In this document: positions 25,396 through 36,627 of the stretch, piece after piece
Position numbering within the stretch: the stretch's first letter is position 1
Layout: each line of letters starts with the position of its first letter
DNA from: Membranipora membranacea
Taxonomy: Eukaryota > Bryozoa > Gymnolaemata > Cheilostomatida > Membraniporidae
Assembly (NCBI GenBank): GCA_914767715.1
Contig: OU612066.1
Location: 18,884,283 to 18,948,282, forward strand
DNA length: 64,000 nucleotides
Direction of reading: 5' to 3'
Notes under the pieces: model-generated
What the model saw: the letters and a program-made list of their open reading frames with translations, nothing else
Told to the model about the DNA's origin: nothing
The model's database searches: none
Made by a program: the position numbers and the translations under genes

Positions 25396-26670
25396 CACTG
25401 TTGGCTTCCTTTAGATTCGATGTGAGAGTTAAGATGAAGTGTGTGACAAAGGTTGGGAGTACCAACCTTTGTAAGGGTTAGTGAAGAACCATCCAGTCAA
25501 CTTATCTAAAACAGAATGAGAATGACACAAATATTTTGGATCATAAAATAGAACAAAACCTCATCTGGCCCGTCCCTTCTTCATCGCCAAGTCATTTGTC
25601 TGCTTTCTCCTCAACCTAACATAAATGATTGGCACCTGATCAATGAAGGGCCAGTCACCATCAGCAATGACAGCGAGCAATATTAATACTCTAATAGGGC
25701 ATGATATGGTATGGTAATAATGGTATGTGCGGGCTCATTTGTTTCATTTTCTGAAAAACTTTCAACAAATTATGTCAAAAATCCAGTTTGTTTATTAAAC
25801 TCAAAGCCTTCCCTAAGACCAATGCGTTTTATAGTCTGACAGTTACTTATGATGAAGTTGTGTCAGAATTGCATGGTCAAAAAGTTCAATGCTCTACATA
25901 GCATAAATTATTGATTGAGGGAAGGTGACTATCATTTAGATTTTAGGTAGCAAGTGTTTTGTATTCTTTGTTACCAACAGAGATTCTGCTTTTTTTTATT
26001 CACCCTTAATTCATGTGTTTTGCACCAATTTTTTATGATTACAAGAGGAAATTGAGTAACTTCTGTTGTGAATTTTAGTTCTTGGTTTTATATAAAGATG
26101 ACTAGGTCGTCGGCATATTGTCCCACTAACACCATATTCTGTGACACTGTAATGAAGTAATGAGTTCATCCATTACAAGATTCCATAGAAGGGGGGAGAG
26201 GATTCCTCCTTGAGGACAGTTCTTGGTTATTGATCCGTTCACTGATTTCTCTTGTGGCCTAGCTCAAAGGACAGCTGCATTTCCAAACTTCTAAACTGTG
26301 GTTGGGTGGAAAGATGGTAGCAATTCATACAATCTGGCCAAAGATTTTCAGTAAGTGCTTCCTATTTGCGAATTTGAAAAAAAAACTTGAGTAGTTACCC
26401 ATTCGTTTGTGGTTCCATCAGTCCAATAATCAATTGTATGAGTTTCCGTCTTCCCCATCCATCACATAACGGAAATCCATGCATAATCTATGTCAAGTTT
26501 TCTCATTTGCATTGTTAGCTGCCAGGTACGCTGCTTACAACTTTTGTAAGGGATTGATGGGGAATTGAACTCCCCATTGTCGGATTGGCTAGGTGGAGTA
26601 AGAGAGTAACTCAAATGTGTCTCAAGTCTTCAAAGCTAGGCTCACTATGCAGCTAGGTGATGAGCCACGA

Positions 26671-26733
26671 AGAAAAAAGAGGGCTTGGTCCTCTAAGACA
26701 CGGTGTCTTAGAGGTCCAAGCCCTCTTTTTTCT
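26671..26733. repeat. 31-bp-arm hairpin with a one-base loop
   Basis: The arms 26671-26701 and 26703-26733 are complementary with a single mismatch and are separated by one base. The A run on one arm and the T run on the other close the stem. No target duplication was seen. Confidence 0.9.
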
Positions 26734-26779
26734 CCGGTGTTAGGTGTGGTAGGTATGACCGTACATGAAAAGTTGGCAC

Positions 26780-27175
26780 ATCCAGAAATCAGGACAAACT
26801 CACTACTTGGAGCTGAGTCCAGTAATGGGGGTTCAATTAAGCCCTTGTTAATCATAATATTTCTGAGCTAAAACTTGCGTCATTTTACACATGATATAGT
26901 TGTACTGTATCCAAACTAGGAGATACAGCCCTGACGATAGTGTTAGACCAGGTAAAGTTATTGAATAGCTTCATACAAGCAGTAATGGTAACGTAAATAC
27001 ATAGGTATATGTACTGTGGAGGTAGGAAAACATGGTTTCCCTTGCAATAAAAAGCTTTAATAATTTTCTGGGTGAAAGAAGCTGAAAAAGGGAGATAGGG
27101 AGGGGTGGAAAAAACCCCTAAAATCTAGGAACCTCCCTACCAAATAGGGAGACTTGTCGGGTATGGTTATGACAT
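26780..27175 (+). repeat. Dispersed repeat, copy 1 (inverse of 59400-59790)
   Basis: Shares, in order, CCAGAAATCAGG, ACAAACTC, a segment around TTTCTGAGC/TTTCTAAGC, GCGTCATTTTAC, GAGGTAGGAAAACAT and AGGGAGA with the reverse complement of 59400-59790. The two copies differ by indels. Probably a non-autonomous transposon; the ends were not resolved. Confidence 0.75.
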
Positions 27176-28349
27176 TCTAATGAGAAATCTGGCTGAATTC
27201 AAATTATTGTTGTTCTTAGTATTCATTTCATCAGTGAGTGAGTAAGTTACCACTTTTTGTCCCAATTCAAACATGCCCACAGTTAGAACAACTCTGTTCC
27301 ATCTGTGGTGGCGGCGGGAAATTACAAAAGTTTGGTATCATGGCACCTCAATACCCGACATTTTCAATAACCCTGATGCCACCACAGGGGGAAAAAACTT
27401 GTTCTAGCCCATAGTAATATTTCCTAGCTTATAAGGTGAAGGCAACTTTTGCGGAGTGTTCGTCTGAATATATATACTATTTCCCCTCCCCTGATGCCTA
27501 ATTCATTGGCAACAAAGCTTACAGGGTACCAGAAGGAAGGTTCTGTCATCCGTCATCATATATACCTTTTGGTTGTGAATGACTTTACTTTACTCAAGTT
27601 AGTAACAGGGAGTTCTATTACAAATTTAACCTTTGATATGGCAGCCCAACCAACCATTGCTATTTCATTACCAGCCAGTGAGTTACCATCCGACTTTTGG
27701 CTTTCGCCCCAAGTTAGGGAATGCAGTAGTAGTGCTGACCTGACCTATCTATTACAATAGAATGATAATACCAAGGAGTAAGGACCTTGATAATTAATAC
27801 TAACTAAGTAAGTACTACTCTACTGTAGAGTAGTAGTAGCAAAATTTAACATGAAATTGATTATGACATACATATATATATTCATCATGACAAATGTGCA
27901 TTTCAACTCATCCTGTATTTTAAATCATTGACTTGTTAATACTTTCCTGCAAAACTAACCCAATGGCAATATATATATAAAAACCCTGACTAAACCAACT
28001 CCTTGACTAAACTAACAAAAATAAGGAATCTATGTCGTTTCGTACTTGTGCACATTCGTACTTCCAGTTCGTACTAAGGTCAGCTCGTACTTCCTGTACA
28101 AATGCGCAGGCGCAGATACAATTATTAGCATGAGTGAGGGAGATACTTTTACATACTAGTCATGACTCATGTGTGGAAACCAGACACAAGCTCTTCCAAC
28201 TGAAATTTGGTAAGACAGGCTTTTGTTATCATGCACATAAACATCCATGTTATATTCATACCAATTTACTCCCTGTTCATACACCCAGTCTAGATGTTAA
28301 AGCAAGGAGTAAACAAATACCTAAGTCTCATTCTGGCTCCCAAGAAATA

Positions 28350-28458
28350 ATTGTTCTCAATCCAGTGGGACTCAACTGGAGCAAGCCCTAGTTAGTAGCT
28401 ATAATATGGCTACTAACTAGGGCTTGCTCCAGTTCAGTCCCTCTGGCTTGAGAACAAT
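28350..28458. repeat. Long hairpin with a perfect 26-bp inner stem
   Basis: Inner arms 28374-28399 and 28409-28434 are perfectly complementary around a nine-base loop. The similarity extends outward about 25 bp more on each side with a few mismatches (TTGTTCTCAA against its complement). Confidence 0.9.
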
Positions 28459-28830
28459 TTATATTCCTTTGGCTGTCCCTGGTGACCTTTGGTGCATGTT
28501 TATGGTTGGGCCTGCTAGTCTAGTCCTTGTTCCTGGTGTAACCCCATATTCAAACCTTCACAATAAGAGCTCTATGTTGCCAATCCTAAATTGTGGAATA
28601 TCCCCTTACTCTTATGGCTCTTTAATACTTGTAGATCCTTCTGTTTGAGAGGTTCCAGTAAATTTGGAGGGCAAGTTATTTGATGACTGACATGGACCGA
28701 TTGATGAGCCTGAGGAAACATTCCTGGAGCCTTCATCAGTGGAAGCGACTACTCCAGTCCTCATTTCTCAAGTTAGTAGTCATGGTACACCAAAGTACCA
28801 ATTTGTATTCAGAATATAACCAACTAACTG
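28424..28830 (+). pseudogene. Coding-like remnant, unrecognised
   Basis: One frame reads through ISPYSYGSLILVDPS, EVPVNLEGKLFDD and DEPEETFLEPSSVEA with two in-frame stops, which looks like decayed protein-coding sequence by residue composition. A neighbouring frame continues with YLRTARFTCVLCHYAAPPH after an apparent frameshift near 28815. I recognise no family. It could be a transposon protein or a captured host gene. Confidence 0.3.
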
Positions 28831-29641
28831 CGAATCAGTCTTGCTATGATTTTACTGATGTGTGTGTTTACTTGCGGACTGCTCGTTTTACCTGCGTTTT
28901 ATGTCATTATGCCGCCCCTCCACATTACTGTTAGATTTTTGAGACCAGTCCTTCACATGCTCATCACTCATTATTCGAATCACTCTATATGTGATCAGTC
29001 ATTTTATGAAGATAAACTTCCTGTATAACAAAAAAATTTCAATTCATGTTTATTCATGATGTTCATTCCTGCATGTCATCATCAGGGGAATGGTTTATCA
29101 TTGTAGAGATCGTCTATGAAGAAGTGGCACTCAACAGAGAAAGCTTACCTTGGAATGCAGGATTGACATCAATGTACTTATCAGTAAGTCTGACAGTACG
29201 GAGTGCAAATACAACTCTTCATAGATAAATATGTTGCTGATATGCTGCCTATGTGTCCACAGGGGACACTTGTGTCATCCTTTGGCTTTCTGCCTTTCAT
29301 TGCTCTTTATCCCGCAAATACTGCAGGAATCAACACCAGCCTAGCTCAATCAAAGTCCCAATCACAATCACTGCTGGAGAAATAAGACGCCGATCAGTGT
29401 GTCCAGGCTCAAATGAGTCTCTTGTATCCTTAGTACTACTATGTTGAGATCTTCATACGCAGATTGGTTGTTCAATGATGATATTTCCCTGTGCAATATC
29501 TACATGTTTTAAAGCTTTGATCTTGCATATTGTTCTAAGTATTGCTTCTATGTGACAAATAGCAATGGTGTTTCTTTATCCTCTCATGTAAGAAGAGCAA
29601 ACGACTCCATAAGTATTGAGTTATTTTCTTTTCAATTTTCA

Positions 29642-29758
29642 GTTAACTTTGATAGGTGTGTTGTTTGAGGTACATGATGAAGGAAGGGACTTTGAGATTG
29701 GTTATGTTGATATGTCAGTTATGTACAACAAAGCTACTGTTGCTCCTCCAAGAATGTA
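29642..29758 (+). CDS. Possible terminal exon, unrecognised
   Basis: After a good acceptor (TTTTCAATTTTCAG) the sequence is open for 38 codons ending at a TAA (29756-29758). It includes GVLFEVHDEGRDFEIGYVD and ends APPRM. The composition and acceptor look genuine, but no upstream exon could be joined with confidence and no family is recognised. Confidence 0.3.
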
Positions 29759-31062
29759 ATAGGAATGAGCTTTACCTTGGGAGGATTCAGAGAGACATCC
29801 CCAGAAAGCATTAAAATTGTTTATGGAAGTCAGCCAACTGTCATATTCTTGATTGTTTACAGTACCTTGCTGCTTCTCATTGATTTTCAATGTTTTATGT
29901 TTTGTTTTACTTCTTCTTGTTGATACATAATGTATTTTTTCAAATGTATTGAATTCACGGAAATAATATGTGACATGAGACCTTGATTGCAGACTTTATT
30001 GATGAAATGTTGTGAAGATTTTATGATTACGTTTCTATATATTGGTCTATCAATGATCATGCTTATATTTTATGCTACAGTGAGATATCATATATACAAA
30101 TTATGAGAAACTAAAAACGATTCGCTTGTATTTGTCGACATGACTAGTAATAATGATGACTAAGTAGAATAATAATCGACTGAAAAAATAGAGTGGGGTG
30201 TCACAAAAACAGGGATAATTTTTGAACCTCTGTTTCTACCCAAATTCTGATGTCATATTTAGAATTATCAGGAAATTCTGAGTGTTATTGTTGTATCTAA
30301 AGAAAAAAAGAGCAAAATTATTTTTTTAGCCTCTGTATTTTTGGCCACATAAAAGGCTATATGAGAATTAATAAGGAGTTGTGCCATCATAAAATAAATA
30401 AAAATGAGAAAAAGTTGGGAAGTACGAAACGTCCGTACGAATCGTCCTCAGTACGAATCATCTATGTACCAAAATAAGTATCTAAAAAAGAGAAAAAGAA
30501 TTGTATGACTCGCTACTTTGTAACCACTTTATTATGGTCTAGAATTTTAAGGGTAATCACCTCAAAATTGGTAATACTGAGTGACCTTGAGAGAAGAAAT
30601 AAACTATTAAGTTTACATCTTGTATTCTAAAGGGGGCAAGAAAGAAATATTTCTAAAAGAGCTTGACAACATCTGGGAAAATCGAAGAGAAGAAAGTAAT
30701 AGAGGGGCCATCGGACACAGCAAAGGACAATAACATACAACAGAGCCTGGTAAATTTGGAAAGGCCAGGCTACACTCCTGAGATACTTTTACACACAACC
30801 TGTAGGCCTAGTAATTAAAATGTTATTACTATACTTACTTACACTACAGTTACACCCAACCAAGGCTCTCTGCATTGATAATTACTGAGTCATCATCATA
30901 ATTACTGAATGTTAATGTCAACTGTATTTATTCCAGTCATTAACTCCTCCAGCCAGTACAATAGCACACTATTTAAGTTAAAATTTGGAAAAGGTGGCTT
31001 GCAAACATTGGTATAGCTCTGGGAACTGTTGCGTTCTGGGCTGTCGCTGACACATAGCTGGG

Positions 31063-31135
31063 ATCGCTTCTCGGCCTATTGGCTAAGATCAAAGTGTAGG
31101 ATTGCTTTTCGGCCTATTGGCTAAGATCAAAGTGT
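31063..31135 (+). pseudogene. Two tandem truncated U2 snRNA 5' ends
   Basis: Positions 31063-31099 read ATCGCTTCTCGGCC, then ATTGGCTAAGATCAAAGTGTAG, very close to the 5' end of U2 snRNA (the canonical sequence has TTTTGGCTAAGATCAAGTGTAG). A second, slightly changed copy follows at 31101-31135. Neither continues into the branch-point-binding region or the Sm site, so these are fragments, not a U2 gene. Confidence 0.7.
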
Positions 31136-32815
31136 CATAGCCAATGGCTGATTAGTGCCTGTTTCAGTTTCTGGCAGCTTGCTGCACACTCATGATTAGG
31201 AGGTCCACCATGGCCTCACCTCTAGGATGTATCACACTCTCAGTAGGAGGACTCCGGGCAACTTGTGTCCCTTTTTAGGGGCAGCCCACCCTCTGTTTTG
31301 TCATAAACAGGGCTGACACATAGTCGGAAAACCCTGACTGGCATTCTGGGATGCCGCCGGCATAGCAGGAAAACCCATAACTGGTGGTTTTCCACTACTT
31401 ATATTGAGCACACGCACACAGATGGTTTACAGGCCATCACTCCTAACTTGCTCACTTAACTGACCTAAACAAGGTTACTCACCTGCCTCTCATGGTACTC
31501 ATACTTATCTGACCTGACTAGGTTACTTACTCATAACCCACCATTGGTATCCATTCCAATCATACTCTCACCTGGATATACTGACTGACAAACTCGGCAT
31601 CTATCTCTCTGATTATTTACATCTAAACCTTATTGCAGACTGATATAAACTTTAGCATCTGGCTATGATGAGCCACCTTGTTGTTGCATTTCAATCACAT
31701 ATCACAACTCCTGGATATAGAGTTTCAGAGACACTCTTCAAAACCTATCCTCCGGACCGCGTGCTGGCAACCGAGGAACAAGCTCCGCTTGTTAACTGCC
31801 TATAAACGTGAGATTCTAGCATTAAGACAGCATTGCACATAAAGAGAAGGACTCTGTAACTATCTAACTGGGGAACTGATTCCTAATGAGAGGTGTTAAA
31901 ACAGGCCGACAGCCAGCGGGTAGCTACCGGTGGTACGCTAAAGTCTTTAGTTAGACGGCCGTATAAGGTTACAAAGTCTGTGATTGGAACCAAAGGAGGA
32001 GACTGTGCAGTGTCTGGAAATTTATAAACTGTTGCTGGAGGTCACGCACAGAAGTTATTTTTAAACAACGATACCGTTCTTGAAGAAGAAGTGGACTAGG
32101 TATCCAAAGTGTAACAGGACAGCATGGGCCCCTTGGACTTACATGCCCTTACATTGCCAATGTCCTGGCCAGCTAAATCTGTAATTGAAACCAGCCCGTC
32201 TACTGGACATTGGCAAAGTGAAGGTATTTAATGACACCAAATGCCCCGTGTTAGCCTTTGGTCTGGAGACCAAGATTAAGGCCTCTCTATATTAGGGACT
32301 AGGGAAGGAGAAGGCTTCCAGGACACTGGGAGCCATCAAACACTTCCTATATATATGATGCTCCCAGTGAAGGGCGCCCACTGGCCTATACAAGTCTGTG
32401 TCGTCCTATACCGGAGTCCGCTGACACGCTCTGGGACCCCACACTGAACAAGGACATTGAGTCTTTAGAGATGGTACAAGATCGAGCGATCAGATTTAAA
32501 AGCTGCAAAGGCAGAGAGAGTGTTACTGAGGCTGGCTCTGAACTTGGCTTCCAGTCTCTACCGTAAAGCAGAGGAGGAGGAACCACAGACTAGCGCTACT
32601 GACAAAGATACTACAGGATGAGGAGAAACATAACGCCCTGGCTAAGGCATATGATGAAATATCCGGGGAACGTGAAAAAGTGACCATGACGACAAGGGCT
32701 GCTGCCAGAGGTGAAATGACTTCTGTCTACGCATCGTCACAAGCTTTCCACGGTAGTTTTCTACCAGGAACCAAAAGGGATAGTAGAGGAAACAACATGC
32801 AACTTGGATGTTCCT
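31136..32815 (+). mobile_element. Degenerate non-LTR retrotransposon remnant behind U2 fragments
   Basis: The 3' part, about 32570-32815, reads RRRNHRLALLTKILQDEEK, then AYDEISGER and TMTTRAAARGEMTSVYASS, which resembles the C-terminal tail of reverse transcriptase proteins of some LINE families. Upstream pieces read in different frames (DIESLEMVQDRAIRFKS). No intact RT core was seen. U2-targeting LINE families (Keno, Utopia) and snRNA-headed SINEs are known, and the U2 fragments at 31063 may relate to such an element; that link is inference. Confidence 0.45.
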
Positions 32816-33062
32816 GAGTGTTCGATGTCGTCAAAGGTATTCAAAAAGGTGAGTCCAAGGGGCCCATGCAGGACAGGTGTATCTCTAAAAAGCCATGTTT
32901 TATGTTATATTGTATTGTCAAATGGAGCAAGTATACAGAGCATCTCAGCCTTGTTTTGTTTAAATTCTGAAACAGTACAAACTATATTTTGCACTTTTAG
33001 TTTCGATTTGACTGAAAATGAAATTTAATCTCTAAAGCATAGTAGGTAACTGGAGCTACAAG

Positions 33063-33117
33063 CATGTATACTTTGCCCCCTGTTACTCCTTGCTTTGCCA
33101 TTGGCAAAGTATACATG
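33063..33117. repeat. Short hairpin, 15-bp perfect arms
   Basis: CATGTATACTTTGCC at 33063-33077 pairs with its exact complement at 33103-33117. A run of C follows near 33197. Confidence 0.85.
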
Positions 33118-33492
33118 TTTTAACTCCAGAGTCCAGATATAGAGTATAAGGCATTCAGTGTTGGAACAGCACAAGAAGACAAGTCAGACAGACAGCCCCC
33201 CCCCCCGCAAAGAGCAGCACCCGGTTGCAAACAGTGACTTATGAGTAGGATGCCTGCAGGAGTTTGTTAGCACCCCTCACAGTCACACAAAAGCCATGTA
33301 GGGCTATATCAGACTGCTGTGGGGTTACTTACGATATAATTATGAGTGCAGTAGTGATGAGAAAGATTTTATCACAGAGTTATTAGCTGTAATGTATTGC
33401 TTGGGTCAGGTACATAAAATTACTACGGTCGGGTTATCATGTTTTTTACGATTGCTTGCTTTTTACATCGATGTTGATAGTACCTATCATTT

Positions 33493-34383
33493 TCAGTGTC
33501 TTATCCTCATCATCCGCAGCTCCACCAGCTTCTCTCCATTTCTCCACCAGAATTTGTCAACCGACTTCAGCCATTCGGGCACTGATGGTGTCACTTTATT
33601 TTCTATGATATACTTATCTGAAAGCGTTGCGATTTTTGGCCTCAATGTAGAGGGTCTTATTTTGGTACAAGCTTACTTTAAATTACCCATGAGTAGTTGA
33701 AGAGTTATCATTGCTTTCTTGCAAATCCCCCTGATGAACCCGTCAAGGATACATTCAATTATGTGCATGTAATATTTCGCCACCTATGCTTCGAGATATG
33801 GCGTGTGATATGACCATCTCATCTTAATCAACCGATTGTTTGATGTGCACACCTAGATAAGCGCTTATTGGATATTAATTAAGGTGTGAGTTTGAGTTGT
33901 GAACAGTACTCTACTCGACGGGTAGATAGCAGCACAAGGGGCACAATGCAGGTCACAGAGCTGCTCCGGGGATAGTTTGGGATGGGCGGCATAGCGCACT
34001 TCAGCCTTCAAAAATCTTTGCATTGTATTTGTCAAATCATGCAAATCTATGCACGTCGAGCATAATGATTGTGCAGAAATATAGATATGTTATGTTTCCC
34101 CTCTATATTTCTTGATGGGTTTGCCGATACCACCAGTTCCCACACACTTCTAACACTGGTTACGAAGGTTGTCCTTAGTTGTCTCTCGTATGATCACAGT
34201 TGGAGACCTTGTGGCACATCTGCCAAGAGTCCGCAGATTGTGCAAGGTTATCAATATCAGTCTGTGGGCCGCTGTCGTGGTACCAACTCTGTGTAAGGCA
34301 TTATGATATATGCCCCCATGTGTTGTATCAATGAAATTGATAGAAACATATGCGTTCAGTTCACAATAAGTGTCTGTAATCAA
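33493..34383 (-). CDS. Possible exons of an unrecognised minus-strand gene
   Basis: Three minus-strand segments look coding by composition: 34383-34150 (contains AAHRLILITLHNLRTLGR), about 34025-33866 (contains RFLKAEVRYAAHPKLSPEQL) and 33617-33493 (after acceptor GCTTTCAG, contains VTPSVPEWLKSVDKFWWRNG and ends at a TGA). The joints between them were not resolved and no family is recognised. They may be a host gene, a captured fragment or chance. Confidence 0.25.
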
Positions 34384-34799
34384 ATCTTGATGAAATTTAT
34401 TGGATAGAGTCAGAAATTTTCTGCCTACTCATCTAAGCTGTAAATATTGTGTCTGCTGCTTATAAGGAGTACATACCCCATGTTTACATCATAGATGATC
34501 AGGGGAGACAATTTTTAACTTTATCCATAGTTTTCACGCAAGGGATAATTTTCTCACTGTAAGAAACATTTACAAGTACAGCTGTACTAGCTGCCTGACT
34601 AAAATTCTCTGATCTGTTAACACTTTTATGTAAAATAGGCAGGGAAAGTCATTCAGGCTAAGAATTTTTTTTTTTAAAAAGCATAATGTGCTCCAGAACT
34701 AAAAATTGTATAATGCAGATTCATATATTGCCTTTATCTGACGCGGAATGATGTCGTTAGATTAAATTTAATTCTTGGTCTTAGAAATTGGTGTGAGCA

Positions 34800-36540
34800 T
34801 ATAAACTGAACCCTGTTGTTCATTATGAATCCTCACCTATCTCCGCTCTGTCCTGTTCGGGTAGCGGGTGCCTGCCGGAGGCCTAACTCTATCAAACTTC
34901 TCCATCTAATCCTGTCCTGAGTATCCTCTTCACTGAGGGAACAGGATTGGAAATCCTTCCTGATTGCATCCTTCCATCTATGCTTTGGGCGTCCCCGATT
35001 TCTCCTTCCCTCCATTCTCATCTCATGTACTCTTCTGATGTCATCATCTTCCTCTCTTCTGCACACATGCCCAAACCACTGCAATCTTCTTCTTCTCATC
35101 AAGTCTAACACACTCATGACATTCGCTTCCTGCCTTATACTTTCGTTGGTTTTGTGCTCCTCAAGACTAATTCCAAGACAGTATCACAACATTCTCATCT
35201 CACATACACTGAATCTTTCAGCAAGATAATCCGTCAATGGTCATGTTTCAGCTCTTTACAATAACACCGGGCGTATCACTGTCTTAAAGATGAGCACCTT
35301 CAACTTCTGAAGGACTTTCCTGTCGCACAATACTCCCGTCAACTCTCTCCACTTATCCCAGGCTCTGCCAATGCGCACTTGTACCTCTGCCTTGCATCCT
35401 CCTTCCTGGTGAATTGTAGTCCCCAGGTATTTGAATGTGGTTCTTTGCGGCAAAGTGGCATGTGCATGGCCATCATACTCCTTTAATCTGATGTTGTCAC
35501 TACTGTCTTTTGGGGGTAGGTACTCAGTTTTAGACCTGCTGACTTTTAGTCCCACATCCTCTAATCTTCTTCTCCAGACCTCTAATCTGTCTTCCATATC
35601 GTCTCGACTCTCATCACATAAAACCAAATCATCTGCAAACAGCATACTCCACGGTGTGTCTTCTCCATTGGCATCCGAGATAACATCCATAATAATTATA
35701 AAAAGTAATGCTTCTGTCTCTCCTGCATTTGTTAACACTCTTGTTGTTGAGTCCTTGTACATATCCTTGATGATGCCAATGTACAGGCACATGACGCTTC
35801 CGCAGACAATGCCAAATTAGCTCTCTGGGGGTGGTATCATACGCCTTTTCAAGATCAACAAATACCATATGCAGCTCCTTGTTGAATTCCCTATACTTCT
35901 CCTGTAGCATACGTAGGCAAAACATGGGCTCTGTGGTTGATTTGCCTCTCTGAAAACCATATTGGTTGTCTTTAATCTTGACTAACTCTCTTAACCTCGA
36001 CTCAATAACTCTCTCATAAAGTTTGAGGGAGTGACTGAGGAGCTTTATACCTCTGTAATTTCCACAACTAAGGGGGTCACCCTTCTGCTTGTAAAGTGGG
36101 ACAATTTTGCTTTTCCGCCACTCATTTGGTATCCCTCGTCTCATAGCCTCCCTGAAACATGATGTTATCCATGATGTTCCTGTGTCCTTAAGTTTCTTTA
36201 TCATTTCTATGGGGAGCTCATCAGGTCCCTTTGCTTTATTCAATTTCATCCTTCCTATCTGGTTTCCTACTTCCTCCTCCGAGATGTCCTCAACTGGCCC
36301 CTGTACTTTCTCCATTGCTCCTATTTCTGGCGTTCTGTTTTTGGTGTTTAGTTGTTTGTTGAAATACTCCTTCCATCTTTCTTTGATGTCCTTGTCTTCA
36401 CTCATGATCGTTCCTTGTTCATCTTTGATGAATACTATCCTATCTATGTCCTTTGATCTCTTTTGCCTTGTCCGTGCTAACTTATAAATTTTCTTCGGGC
36501 CATTTTCTTCTAGAACTTTATACAAATCTTCATAACCTGT
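34800..36540 (-). pseudogene. RTE/BovB-like LINE reverse transcriptase, 5'-truncated and broken
   Basis: Minus-strand frames read, in order, KAKGPDELPIEMIKKLKD, a segment around YGFQRGKSTTEPM, then VFVDLEKAYDTTPR in one frame. After a frameshift near 35.75 kb come MLFADDLVLCDES and TFKYLGTTIHQEGG. After a stop, the C-terminal RRRRLQWFGHVCRRE and the GRPKHRWKD tail follow. The catalytic FADD motif is present, but the HQGS-type segment before it is deleted. The endonuclease domain is missing (truncation near 36.54 kb, under 100 bp upstream of the METTL25 start codon). The C-terminal tail and RT order fit RTE-like elements; the clade is from memory. Confidence 0.85.
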
Positions 36541-36627
36541 TCATAATGAATACTGTTTGTTAAATTAAAAATGTGACAATTATGGACTTTGTCATGCCTT
36601 CACAGGCCATTCCATATCTTTTCAGTA

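Larger units (their letters stand above)
25396..28030. other. Region upstream of the kinase gene, no gene recognised
   Basis: This should hold the kinase promoter. It contains a hairpin at 26671-26733 and a dispersed repeat at 26780-27175. A plus-strand open frame of 103 codons at 27449-27760 has no family feature that I recognise, so it is not called as a gene. Confidence 0.4.
28031..30464. mobile_element. 2.4-kb element bounded by inverted TTCGTAC iterons
   Basis: The left end reads TTCGTACT-N8-TTCGTAC-N6-TTCGTACT. The complement of the right end has the same three motifs with the same 8- and 6-base spacers, although the spacer sequences differ. The interior contains a large hairpin (28350-28458), frameshifted coding-like sequence (28424-28830) and one exon-like segment (29642-29757). 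No known transposase was recognised. It may be a DNA transposon that carries captured gene pieces. Confidence 0.45.

Noticed and set aside
27449-27760. 103-codon plus-strand frame as a gene
   Set aside because: No recognisable domain and no supportive splice or start context; left as unassigned.
31063-31135. Functional U2 snRNA gene
   Set aside because: Only the first 35 or so bases are present, twice, with no branch-site-binding region, Sm site or 3' stem-loops.
35431-36487. Plus-strand frames of about 126-129 codons (35431-35820, 36107-36487)
   Set aside because: They are antisense shadows of the minus-strand reverse transcriptase pseudogene.
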